DNA of 31,557 bases. Origin: a virus. The notes beneath the pieces are model-generated. The model did not search any database. It saw only the letters and a program-made list of their open reading frames with translations, and was not told where the DNA came from. Location of the stretch: the IMG/VR virus record IMGVR_UViG_3300006929_004366, positions 1 through 31,557 of that record; one strand, given 5' to 3'. The position numbers were made by a program, and so were the translations under genes. The number at the start of each line of letters is the position of its first letter. Positions within the stretch are counted from its first letter, which is position 1. Positions 1 through 9,000 of this stretch are shown piece after piece.

Positions 1-192
1 AAGACCCAGTAGTAGGCCGATGACGACTGGAGAAGTGAGACAAATGATTTGCCAACCGTTCCTGCCAAGCTTACCTCGCACATTAAATTGCTTGAGCACT
101 TTCTTCAGGATGGTTGTGCTCGCTGAGGCAATGACACCAATCAAGGCAGCTACATAGATTACAGTGTTCAGCTCGGGAGTAGTTGGTTCCAT
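1..192 (-). CDS. Holin-like small membrane protein (partial, runs off left edge)
   Basis: The first 64 codons are visible and the 3' end lies outside the window. The start is ATG at 192-190, preceded by AAGGA at a good distance. It overlaps the stop of the upstream 50-residue gene as TAATG. The sequence shows two hydrophobic stretches, at residues about 11-29 (VIYVAALIGVIASASTTIL) and about 47-64, separated by a basic segment rich in Lys and Arg. Two membrane spans with a charged hinge, in last position of a lysis cassette behind an endolysin, suggest a holin that forms the inner-membrane lesion. No family-specific motif is visible, so the role comes from topology and context. It could also be an antiholin or another lysis regulator. 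Confidence 0.6.
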   Translation of the reverse strand, partial: MEPTTPELNTVIYVAALIGVIASASTTILKKVLKQFNVRGKLGRNGWQIICLTSPVVIGLLLGL

Positions 193-344
193 TACCGTTT
201 CCTTATCTTGTTACACCGACGACAATACTTCTCACCTGGTCGTGGCCCTGACTGCCAGTCATGGGCAAGACAGAACTCACTGCCAAGGATGTATCCTATA
301 ATGACTGCACACATCATTAGGATAAAGAAGAAAGTGAACCCCAT
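192..344 (-). CDS. 50-residue membrane microprotein with a CxxC motif
   Basis: The gene starts with ATG at 344-342, which shares one base with the TGA stop of the preceding coiled-coil gene, and ends in TAA overlapping the next ATG. The protein has one N-terminal hydrophobic span (residues about 2-20, starting MGFTFFFILMMCAVIIGYIL). A short polar tail follows with Cys25, His28 and a YCRRC motif (Cys41, Cys44), then a very basic end (KIRKR). The Cys/His spacing could bind a metal or form disulfides. Its place between an XhlA-like protein and a holin-like protein suggests a role in lysis timing or membrane disruption, but I recognise no family. Clean overlaps on both sides and the absence of other coding in this stretch support it as a real gene. 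Confidence 0.6.
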   Translation of the reverse strand: MGFTFFFILMMCAVIIGYILGSEFCLAHDWQSGPRPGEKYCRRCNKIRKR

Positions 345-652
345 CACATTAGTGTGATCGCAGCGCCAGCAAGACCAAGCAGACCAGAGATAAGAGCGAC
401 AACGATTGCAGCACGTCTCTGAGACTCCCCTTCAACGCTTTTCTCAACTCGCTGAATCCTTGCGTGTAACTGCTTATCGCCATGAGTCTGTGCTCCCTCT
501 AAGGTATCTACCTTTGCTGATATTGTGGACATGTCAACCATGAGGCGTTCGACTTTCTCGGAGAGTCTTCGGTCCATCTCTCTTACATCAGACGCTAGTC
601 TTTGTACGTCGTCACGCAACATCTTTCCCCACTCGGGTGTCTTGGTAGTCAT
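344..652 (-). CDS. XhlA-like coiled-coil protein with a C-terminal membrane anchor (lysis accessory)
   Basis: The likely start is ATG at 652-650, overlapping the endolysin stop as ATGA, with GGAG upstream. An upstream in-frame GTG at 688 would overlap the endolysin more and has less support. The 102-residue protein is a long charged amphipathic helix (residues about 8-75, with evenly spaced Leu, Val and Met typical of a coiled coil). It ends in a single hydrophobic span (residues about 80-101, AAIVVALISGLLGLAGAAIT). This is the layout of XhlA/hemolysin-type phage lysis accessories, which sit in the membrane and help the holin or endolysin. Direct coupling to the endolysin and holin-like genes fits. 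A spanin-like role is possible but no signal peptide or lipobox is seen. Confidence 0.65.
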   Translation of the reverse strand: MTTKTPEWGKMLRDDVQRLASDVREMDRRLSEKVERLMVDMSTISAKVDTLEGAQTHGDKQLHARIQRVEKSVEGESQRRAAIVVALISGLLGLAGAAITLM

Positions 653-1383
653 ACCAGATTCTCCGTGTCCTGACATAGTGCTTCCCACACAGAAGTTCTA
701 AAAGGAAATGATTTGCGCCGGGGCACATAGGCGACCTCTAGTCCGCGACCCTGGGCATACGCTTTGAATGCTGCCTTGGTCTTCCTGCCTACGATACCAT
801 CTAATGGGCCTGGAGGGTAGCCCGCGAGGTCTAACATACGTTGCACCTCGTATGTCAAGTCTCTTCGGGCCAGCTCCAGGTGTGGACCGTCGAAGAAGCG
901 AGCCCTTCTTAAGCGATCTACGTCTGTCGGTTGAGCCCATGTCCCACCCCATACCAGCCTAGAATCCCAAGGGAATCCTGGCACCAGTACGTCTTGAGCA
1001 ATGAGCCCCCACGTCATGTATTCTTTAGTGATGTCCTTCTGCTTCATCTTACCTGGGATAAGAATGAGGCGCAGCTTCTTCTGCTTCTCCAGTTCACGCG
1101 GCCTACCTTCAAAGAAACCAACACAAGGCACGCAGTCAGGATCAAGAACTTCGTATACCCAGCAGTCAAGCGCAGGTGTATGCGGTGCGAACTGATGGAT
1201 GGAGGGCCTGACGATACCATCAAGCTTACTCTTCCCATTGTTAAACGCACGTTGCTGAGAAGCTAAAGACCTAGATGTCCCTACCACTGCGATGGTTCGG
1301 TTGGGGTGAGCGGCACGGTATTCGCTCACCGCCAACCTGAAACCATCAGCCAGTGCCTTATGCACGGTACTAAGGCTTGGCAT
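649..1383 (-). CDS. Endolysin: M15-type peptidase with C-terminal peptidoglycan-binding domain
   Basis: This 244-residue protein probably cleaves peptide cross-links of the cell wall at lysis. The N-terminal part resembles VanY/L-alanyl-D-glutamate (M15) metallopeptidases. It has SRSLASQQ near residues 37-44, a Ser-x-His (His63) followed by Asp73, and the downstream WGG..W and DGPHLEL block with His168 and Glu170, together the expected zinc ligands and catalytic acid. The His63-Asp73 distance is longer than the usual His-x6-Asp, which suggests a small insertion (APHT). Residues about 177-213 match a PG_binding_1 repeat (EVQRMLDLAG..PGPLDGIVGRKTKAAFKAYA). The ATG start overlaps the stop of the upstream 44-residue gene (TAATG), and its own stop overlaps the XhlA-like start (ATGA). 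No signal peptide is seen, so export through a holin is expected. Confidence 0.85.
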   Translation of the reverse strand: MPSLSTVHKALADGFRLAVSEYRAAHPNRTIAVVGTSRSLASQQRAFNNGKSKLDGIVRPSIHQFAPHTPALDCWVYEVLDPDCVPCVGFFEGRPRELEKQKKLRLILIPGKMKQKDITKEYMTWGLIAQDVLVPGFPWDSRLVWGGTWAQPTDVDRLRRARFFDGPHLELARRDLTYEVQRMLDLAGYPPGPLDGIVGRKTKAAFKAYAQGRGLEVAYVPRRKSFPFRTSVWEALCQDTENLV

Positions 1384-1517
1384 TACTTGCTCTTGGTTTT
1401 CTTCTCTAGTGCAGTAACGCGGGCATCAAGGGCTTTGATCCAAGCCTTGTAGTCACGGAAAGAAACCCCTGGTGCTTTTGCCTTCGGATGCTTTTTTGTC
1501 TTCTTAGCTGTAGCCAT
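1383..1517 (-). CDS. 44-residue Lys-rich protein of unknown function
   Basis: The small gene has a strong ribosome binding site (AGAGGTG) seven bases before ATG at 1517-1515 and a TAA that overlaps the endolysin start. The product begins MATAKKTKKHPKAKAPGVSF, a basic unstructured N-terminus. A short predicted helix follows (DYKAWIKALDARVTALEKK) and then a basic end. No domain is recognisable. The length, charge and heptad-like helix would suit a small nucleic-acid-binding or virion-associated peptide, but that is a guess. It occupies an otherwise empty 145-base stretch, and its signals are as good as those of its neighbours. Confidence 0.65.
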   Translation of the reverse strand: MATAKKTKKHPKAKAPGVSFRDYKAWIKALDARVTALEKKTKSK

Positions 1518-1528
1518 AATTCACCTCT

Positions 1529-2056
1529 TTACCATGTCCCAACAGCGACACCATCTTTTCCGACAATGACCCATGCTGGGCCGGTATGGCTTCCTGCCCC
1601 AGTAACCTGGGTTGACCACATAAGCTCAACAAAATCGCCCTCGCTGTCGAATGTTATTTTATTATTCGTAAGCGCAACAGTAGGTAGCTCGCCAAAATCA
1701 AGGATGTTGTAGTTTCCAGTAGATGCTGTCTTAAGCTCTACGACGTTTGATGCTGTCTTATAAGAGTAAGTAAATTTCTTGTACTGACCATCGTATGTCC
1801 CATCAGCAAGAGTTATTGTTGTAGTCCCAGCATAGGTATTCCACAAAGATGAGAGGGGGATTGTTGTACTTGCGGCTGCCGATGTAACACCGACGCCCAA
1901 GTTTTCATACGAATACTGAACGTCAGATGTAACAGTTACAGCGGTATGAAGAAGGTCAACGCGGTCCTTTGTTTGAACCAACAGGTTCACGACCTTGCCG
2001 AGAAAGCCTACGGATAACCGTGTTTTTAAATCAGATACCCAACTGGAGTATGCCAT
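1529..2056 (-). CDS. Putative virion structural protein, beta-rich (175 residues)
   Basis: The start is ATG at 2056-2054 behind a near-perfect AGGAGGT. A TTG two codons upstream lies too close to the ribosome binding site. The N-terminus (residues about 1-45) is helical (SSWVSDLKTRLSVGFLGKVVNLLVQTKDRVDLL). The rest is Thr/Ser/Gly/Tyr-rich with alternating hydrophobic residues, as in an all-beta head-decoration, fibre or tail-tip domain. It ends with GPAWVIVGKDGVAVGTW. No catalytic motif is visible. It lies between the beta-rich flagellin-motif protein and the lysis genes, downstream of the internal virion proteins, so a surface or receptor-contact role is plausible. The family is not recognised. 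Confidence 0.65.
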   Translation of the reverse strand: MAYSSWVSDLKTRLSVGFLGKVVNLLVQTKDRVDLLHTAVTVTSDVQYSYENLGVGVTSAAASTTIPLSSLWNTYAGTTTITLADGTYDGQYKKFTYSYKTASNVVELKTASTGNYNILDFGELPTVALTNNKITFDSEGDFVELMWSTQVTGAGSHTGPAWVIVGKDGVAVGTW

Positions 2057-2068
2057 TTCCAATACCTC

Positions 2069-2698
2069 CTATGGTGATGGAATGAGAGAAGAGAAAGAGA
2101 CGACTGTGAACTCAGAGTTATGAGTGCTTCCAACGCGGTAGTACTTATAAGCAGGAGAGTTTAAGTCACCTGTAGAAAGAACACCGATGGCGGTGGCTGT
2201 TGCTACAGGAACAAAGATCATATCACTAGCAGCGGTTGTGCCGTTGCTCAAGCTAGAGCCGGTACCCGAAGCCGTACCATCAATAACAATGTTTGCTCCA
2301 CTAAGAGACTGCAACTTTAAGTGATTAAGGCCGTCGAGATAAGCTATAACACCAGTCGTGGTAGACTGCGCGTTAATCGCATTCCTGAAAGCTTTGCTTG
2401 TGTCATTAGCCAGAATCGTAACAGCGCCGATGTTTGTGCCATTGATGGTCAACTGGCCAGAACTCATTGAGGCGGCTGTCACAGCACCTGCGTCAAGGAT
2501 GACGCCAGTCGAGTTGCTTCCTTCTAGGGTCACAGTTCCACCGCCGATAACTTCCAGCAAAACATGGTGGTGCATGCCTGTCCCGTCATAGGTCAGGGCA
2601 GAGCCCGAGCCATGAAGGTTGATTTTTGCAGAGCTTGTAACAGCAATCGGGGCTTGGTGAACCCTGCTCTTCTGGATCTTTCCTATTCGATGCGCCAT
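2069..2698 (-). CDS. Putative virion surface protein with a flagellin IN-motif-like segment
   Basis: The chosen start is ATG at 2698-2696 behind AAGGAG, one base after the stop of the upstream coiled-coil gene. A longer in-frame start would overlap that gene. The 209-residue protein has a short basic N-terminus (MAHRIGKIQKSRVHQ). A beta-rich segment follows (residues about 25-75). At residues about 82-140 a pattern resembles the flagellin hook IN motif: a hydrophobic strand ending in INGT, then a helix ending AINAQ, then TTGVIAYLDGLNHLKLQS and GANIVIDG. The C-terminal part is Ser/Thr/Gly-rich. The motif match is by eye. In flagellins and FliD-like caps this motif forms surface-exposed beta domains. 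Here it probably belongs to a head fibre, decoration or tail-tip protein. Confidence 0.65.
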   Translation of the reverse strand: MAHRIGKIQKSRVHQAPIAVTSSAKINLHGSGSALTYDGTGMHHHVLLEVIGGGTVTLEGSNSTGVILDAGAVTAASMSSGQLTINGTNIGAVTILANDTSKAFRNAINAQSTTTGVIAYLDGLNHLKLQSLSGANIVIDGTASGTGSSLSNGTTAASDMIFVPVATATAIGVLSTGDLNSPAYKYYRVGSTHNSEFTVVSFSSLIPSP

Positions 2699-2699
2699 T

Positions 2700-2993
2700 T
2701 CACGTCTCCTTCTTTGGTCGTCCTGGCTTGCGCTTAGGTTGTACCACAGCACCAGTGTTGTTTTCTAGTGTAGAAATTTTGGCAGTGAGCTGCTTCACAA
2801 CATCGAGAAGCTCAGAGTGTTGTTCTGCAAGCTTTTCAATCTTTTCCTCAAGGGCATTATCCGCTTTGCTCATTCGGTCGAGCTCATAGGCTAAATGCAC
2901 GAAAGCACGCTTCTGGCTCTTTGTTCTTCCGTAGTAATCAATAAACATTCTGTTGAGCTGGGATGCCCCAACTGTCTTTAGTATTTTGCTCAT
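2700..2993 (-). CDS. Coiled-coil protein with an AT-hook-like basic tail
   Basis: The 97-residue product starts at ATG 2993-2991 behind GGAGA. Residues about 40-78 form a clear coiled coil (SKADNALEEKIEKLAEQHSE, then LLDVVKQLTAKISTLENN). The C-terminus carries KRKPGRPKK (residues about 87-95), close to the AT-hook core (basic-x-GRP-basic) that inserts into the minor groove of AT-rich DNA. The N-terminal 35 residues are a mixed basic region. The gene lies directly downstream of the 2780-residue protein. A small DNA-contacting virion or chaperone protein would fit, but the function is unknown. A short GRP motif can occur by chance in a basic tail. Confidence 0.65.
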   Translation of the reverse strand: MSKILKTVGASQLNRMFIDYYGRTKSQKRAFVHLAYELDRMSKADNALEEKIEKLAEQHSELLDVVKQLTAKISTLENNTGAVVQPKRKPGRPKKET

Positions 2994-3011
2994 ATTTGCT
3001 CTCCAAAGCTA

Positions 3012-6000
3012 TTATCGAGTGTATTCCTGTCCTTCCCCTATTGTGGGGTTGATACCGTATTGGTCTGACCTCTGCCTTTGTAGCAGTTCCTCCACCTCTT
3101 GAACATCTGGCGGAAGCTCAGGTCTTTCTTTCTTGAGGCGCTCATGCGTTCTTCTGATCGCATCTTCCATTCTTTGCCCCTTTGCGTCATCAAGATTTAA
3201 TGTTCGGAGGATCGACCTGGTTTCGAGTCTATCTATAATCTCGCGCTGCCTGTTTCTAATCCGATCATAAAGGTCTTTCTCTTTGTCACTCAGGTTGGGT
3301 TGACCTGGGCCACCAGACTTCTTTTCAAGCCTTCTAAGGGTGCTTGCATAAGTCTGAATAGATGACCCATATTCCCCCTTCATCCTTCTTAAGGCCCTGT
3401 CTAGGATAATATACTCCTCTCCAGTGTGGTTCCGTAATGGGATATATGGAACGCCCAGAAGCTTGCTCGCTGACATAAGGAGCTTATCAGAAAGAGAGCC
3501 GTGTTTGCCTTGTACGTTTTCCCCGGCAAAAGTCTTTATGATATTTTGCATTGATGCTGAGAAAGGCGCTGTTCTGATCGCCTTTAAGAGATCAAGCTCA
3601 CCATTGTTGTCGTAATGGTGCTCTGGATTAATGATATTATCAACTAACCAAAGGTGGAGTGGCATCTGTGTGCCACCAAAAAGCATTGAGCTAATGGCCT
3701 GTAAGTTTGTTTTTTGGTCTTCTGGGAGAGCGTTCTCAAAGAATGCCTCCTCTGCTGACCCAGGTTTTCCAGCCCTGGCTGTTTGGAGCATTTTGTAGAT
3801 TGCGACAAAGGTGTTGTCTCCCCCAAGCCATGCATCGAAATCTCCACCAGCAGAAACATGTCCTCCAAGGAATCGAGTGAGCACATCTGGGTTGATGTAG
3901 TTTGTCATACCCATCATGTTCATACGCTCTTGATCATCCATAACCATGTCTTCACGGATCATCTGCTGCATTTCTCGTAAAATCAAGAAGTGGAATGGAC
4001 TAGAAACAGATGACTTTACAGCTGTTACTGCGGCTTTTGCTCTCCAGGTCCACATAGGATTGATTGAAGAACCAACAAGATGGCCGTAAGTTGCTGTTGT
4101 CATGTCTGGAATAAACTTCTCTACCCACTTGCGTAGTTCTAGCCCGCGTAACCCGAGCTCCCTTGCCGCGTACATACCTAAGGCAAAACGGGGAGCGGCG
4201 TCTGTAACCCAAAAAGCATGCCTCATGGCATTGGTTATTGGATCAAACGCAGCAGCAAGAGCTGGGTCAATCATCCCGTCTTGAACAATCTCGTCCGCTT
4301 TTTTGATGTTTCTAAACACGGTCTTGTTGTCTAGCGGAAGAGAGTCTTTAGCGTCCTTAGCGTCTTTTCTTCTCTTGGACCAGTAGGGGTGGTGGTACTC
4401 GAATTGACTCTTAAGAAACCGAGGAATCTTTCCTCCTTTTCCGGGCCTACCCAATCCAAATATGTGCTTGATCCAAGTCTTAACAGGCTGGCCTGAAGGG
4501 GCTACCGCGGTCATTACTTGCGGGTTCTGCTTAATAACAGCAGTAAGAAGACCGTCTTCACCTGTAATCATATCTACAACACCGTGAAGAATCTCAATAG
4601 ACTTCACTTCAGCTGCAAGGTCATTTAGCTCTTTCTCGATAATCCTTTTCTGGGACTGACTAATGGAACCGTCTTTAGAGAGCTTTGCTTTAGCTTTCTC
4701 AACGTAATCAATTACGGGCTGGATCTTCTCTCGAACTGCCATTGCCCTAGCCATATGCCCAGAGACCTGGGGGGTCATCGGTATAGCGCCTCTATGCGCT
4801 GTCCCATGCCCAAGGAGAAGGTTGTGCATCTGCTCTATATCAAGCCACTCATAAACATGGCTTTCCAACTCGTTCAACGCCTTTTTGGGAGCCCCACCGC
4901 CATACGGGAACATCTCATAGAAGCCCCACATATCCTTATGGAAAGAGGGCCTCAGAAGCATTAGTGCGTCCCGAATTCCAATCAGTGTCAAGTTTGCTAT
5001 TGTGTTCTGAACAGGCTGAACTAAAGCGCCACGGACAACCTTATTTGTAATCCATGTTGAGTAAAGGAATGACAAGGGTCCATGTAAGACCTCCTGAGAC
5101 TTCGTTACAGCAAACTGAATAGTGTCCATGCTTGCGTTAAGCATTGCGTTTGTTGTGTGGTTTATGTACTGGCCGAAGGTCTCTCCCTCACCGCGTTGCC
5201 ACTTAGGGCTCCAGAGAGTCGGGTTAACAATCTCTCTTTTCGCCCACTTCTTAACGCTATCTATGAGCCCGAGCTGAAAAGCTGTATGTGTGGGGACCAT
5301 TAGATCCATCATTGCCGTTGACTCAAGGCCTCGGCTTTGAAGCAGCTGGCGTGTGCCTGCCGTGTCTTCAAGATATAGGCCTAGAGGAACATAGCTTGGC
5401 ACCTGTCCACCCGACTCAGCACCCTTGACCATCTGCCCAATTTGCTGCGGGAAGTTAAAGTTGCCCAAGTATACCTGCTTGTGTTTCCTTGCCGCAGGCC
5501 GGAATACACCAGTCTTTATCCCGGCAATAATAACCTCATGCCTTCTTAGGATTGTCCCCATTTCATTCTCGCCATGAGCGAAAATGACCTCGGGCCTTAG
5601 TCGGATAAGAGGGTTACCGGTGGCGACTTCTTGGACCTCTAGGGGGACCTCTGTTCCGAACTTCGCGGTCTTCATTTCTGAAGAGACCTCACCCCACTCC
5701 ATAGCTCCTTTCTGGGACTGCTTATTATATTTGTCCATCAGATTATAATAAAGCTCTGGAACATAGGTGAGCATTGATGCGTCAGCGTAAGACGTGGCTT
5801 TGAATAACTCTGGGTTATTGAAGTCGTCAGGGGTAAGCCCCTCTCTCTGGAAGTATTCAAGCCGAGCTTGCTGCTTGATCCTCTCAAGCTCTACCGGCCT
5901 GTTCTTAGAGAGGTCCCTTAAGATCTCTTCTGGCGTAAGCTTAGCCTCCTTCTCAAGCCTACCTGCAAACTCTTTTTTAATCGCCTCGATAACATCTTTG

Positions 6001-9000
6001 TCTTTAAGCTTAATGTTTTTGGCTGTAAGCTTTTTGAAGTCAAAAGATCGGGAGCCTGTCTCAACAAGCTCCTTTGCTAAAATTGCAAGCCTCACCCTTT
6101 TCTCAACAATATAATTGGACACATAGTCCCTAAGAGCTGCTCTTAGGGCCTTGTCTTTTACAGTTGCAGGGTAGAACGGGCGGATAACCTGGGTCTGGTT
6201 AAGGCCCATCATCTGCTGCATGAGAAGAGCTTCGGTTATGAGCCCCTCATGCCACTGGAATCTTCTTTGAAGCTCAAAGGAGTGGGCGAGAGCGCCGAGA
6301 GGGGTAGGGGTGATGACCTGCCCCTTGACTATTGGCTCGATGAGGCCGACGTCTTCGAGCTCGGCAATGAGGTGGGGAGAGGTGTTGAGGGATTTCGGGG
6401 TTACGCCATGCTTACCCCACCAGATAAACTGGTTTTTAGCCTCAGGAGAGAGTTGGTCAAAGGCCATGCGGACGGCCATGAGGGGGTTCCTCTGTATGGC
6501 CTTCTCCATAATAGCTCTTTGGTTCTTCATGTTTGCGACTGAAATCTCTGACAAATCCGAGACTTGGATTAAGTCTGGGTTTGTTGCTTTCGGGGCAAAC
6601 TCTGTTTCATGCCAGTGCTTAAGGTTCTTTTGCATGGTGGCCATTGCAGCCCGCATCCCCTGTATAGGCTGAGAGTCACTACCAAAGACAAGTGAAAGCT
6701 CTCGTAGCTCCCTTAAGTCATACGCCTCAAACGAGCTTTCTTTAATTTCATCTAATAGGATTTTGAAATCAGAAACAGGGTCTTTCCTTTTTCCCATCCC
6801 AAGTTCCAGCTCTTGCTCAACCCAATCTTCTGCAAACTTCTCTTTCCTGAGAGCATGGCTGGCATCAGCAAAGGCTTCTCTTGCTTGCTGTGGTGTAACT
6901 TTATTTTGTACCCCAGGCCGTCCCTTTCCTACCATTTTGGGGTCGACAGGCCTTCCAGGAATAGAAAGAGAATACCAGACTGTTCTTTGGGCGGGGACTA
7001 CGATGTGGCCGTCAACCGTGCTTGGCTTGGATAATATCCTTTCAACAACAACGGCTTTATCTGCATCAATAAGGGGGTATTTCTCCCGAATCCTTGCAAC
7101 CTCTTCCATTGTCTTCGCTTCTACACCTTTGAAAAGCTCTCCTTGGGCGCTTTCTGGAGACTTGGCTTTTGCAATGTCATCAGAGAGTTTTTTTGTTAAA
7201 GACCTTTTCTCTCCAGCGCTCAGGTCTTTCCTTTTCTCTACAGCCTGCCTTATAAGCTTTTCTGCTCTTTGCTTATGGACAGTAACAAGCATTCTTTTAA
7301 GGAGCTCGGCGGCCTCCCTCGTCTTATAAACGGCTGCTGGAGCCAGCTTCGTTACGTTCCCAATCTCTGCTGCGGGGTCCTGAAAGCCAGAGCCGCTAAG
7401 TTTAGATTGTAGCGTGTCTCTCTTTGCGAGCGTCGTTAGCTCAACCTTGCCCGACTCTTTCTGTTTGGGGATATTCTTGTATGTGGTTGTCCTGAGTTCC
7501 TGGGGAAACTTTCTGTCAATAAGGATCTCTGGCCCAGAACCCTCATCAATAAGCTCAAACAAAAACTCTTGCTGGGCAAAATAGCCATCGAGCTGAGTCA
7601 TGGGCTTGTTTTCATATGAGCCTTCGCCCTTAAGGAGCCTTGTCCTGTCTAGCTTCCCCTTCGCCATCATGATGAGCTCTCTTGATGGTATGAAGTTCCC
7701 TTCCTTTGTTTTGATGACCAGATTTAGGTCGTGCATGTTCCTGCGAACACCCTCGGTATCTATTACCCAAATTGAATCCGGGTTAATGGTCGATGCGTTG
7801 GTTGCCCCAATCTGTTGAATAATGTCAACCATAGGCTCAACGGCAAAAGGGATATTCTTCAGGTACTGCTCTTGGTCAATGAAAAAGATATCGCCGTTGT
7901 GGGATGATTCAATCTTTATTTGAGTCATGTCTTTATCGACAACAATCTTCTTTTCGCCACGCCTCGATATCTTCTGAAGCTCAACACCGTATTGAATAAG
8001 GGCTTGCTCTATCTCAATTGTTGACTTCTTTAAGGACTCAGCAAGGCCTTCGCCTGGGATTGTAATGTTTCCTTTTCGGTCAAAGAAGCCAAGGTCAACA
8101 AGGGTAACTTCTGGAACAATCTTTTTTGTTGTTTCATCGTATACGCTGATTTTTACGTCTTTCAGTGTATCTCTACTAAGCTTACCTCTTTGAAGGTCTC
8201 GGATAAGGTTTGCTCTAAATACGGGCTTCTTTGTGATCGCAGCGGTAATGCCAAGGACAAGCTTTTCCCTGTTTGCTTTTATCTTGCTTCCACTCTTGTT
8301 GAAGACAGCAAATTCTCGATTAACAATATGATCGCTCATAAGGTCGTCAACGTGGTAGAGCGCCTTTGCGATTAGTGGTTGGATTGTTGCGCTGTTTATA
8401 AACAGGTCGTTTCTGGCTATCTCTGTTCCAGCAACATTAAGGACACGGGATGCACCAGCCTTCCATGTTGTTAAGATCTCTTGAATCCGAGGCCCACCAG
8501 CAAGGTTCAATGGCTTAAACCAGCCCATAAACCTTCCTATTGCACTTCCAGAAGAAGCGGCTTTATACATTATGCCTGGATACTTCTTTGCGAGTGTGGC
8601 TGTGTCTCCTGTAATGCCCTTTATTCTTGCAAATACCTGCTCCAAGGCGCTGTCAGGCCGGAGGAACATGTCAGTCGGCCCCGTCTCGGCAGCCTTGTCT
8701 CTCATATGCTCATACGCTCTTTCAGGTGCCGGAGGCTTCGCCTCAAAGAAGAGGTCTCCAACAGCCGCCTCTTCTGCCGCTACTGCGGGCGCTGGCTCTG
8801 CGAGCTCAGGGTGAACAGCTGGAGCCCCAGGAGCTGATGCTTCTGCTGCCGATAGCCTGTCAATCTTTTGCTGGGCAAGCTTCGCTTCAACCGTAATAGC
8901 GGCCACTCTTTCTTCCGAGGTAGCGTGGGCTGCCCGCCTCATTTTCTCTGTTACGTCTTTTAGCGGCACTCCCGCCTCAACAGACTTTGCTACAGATGAT

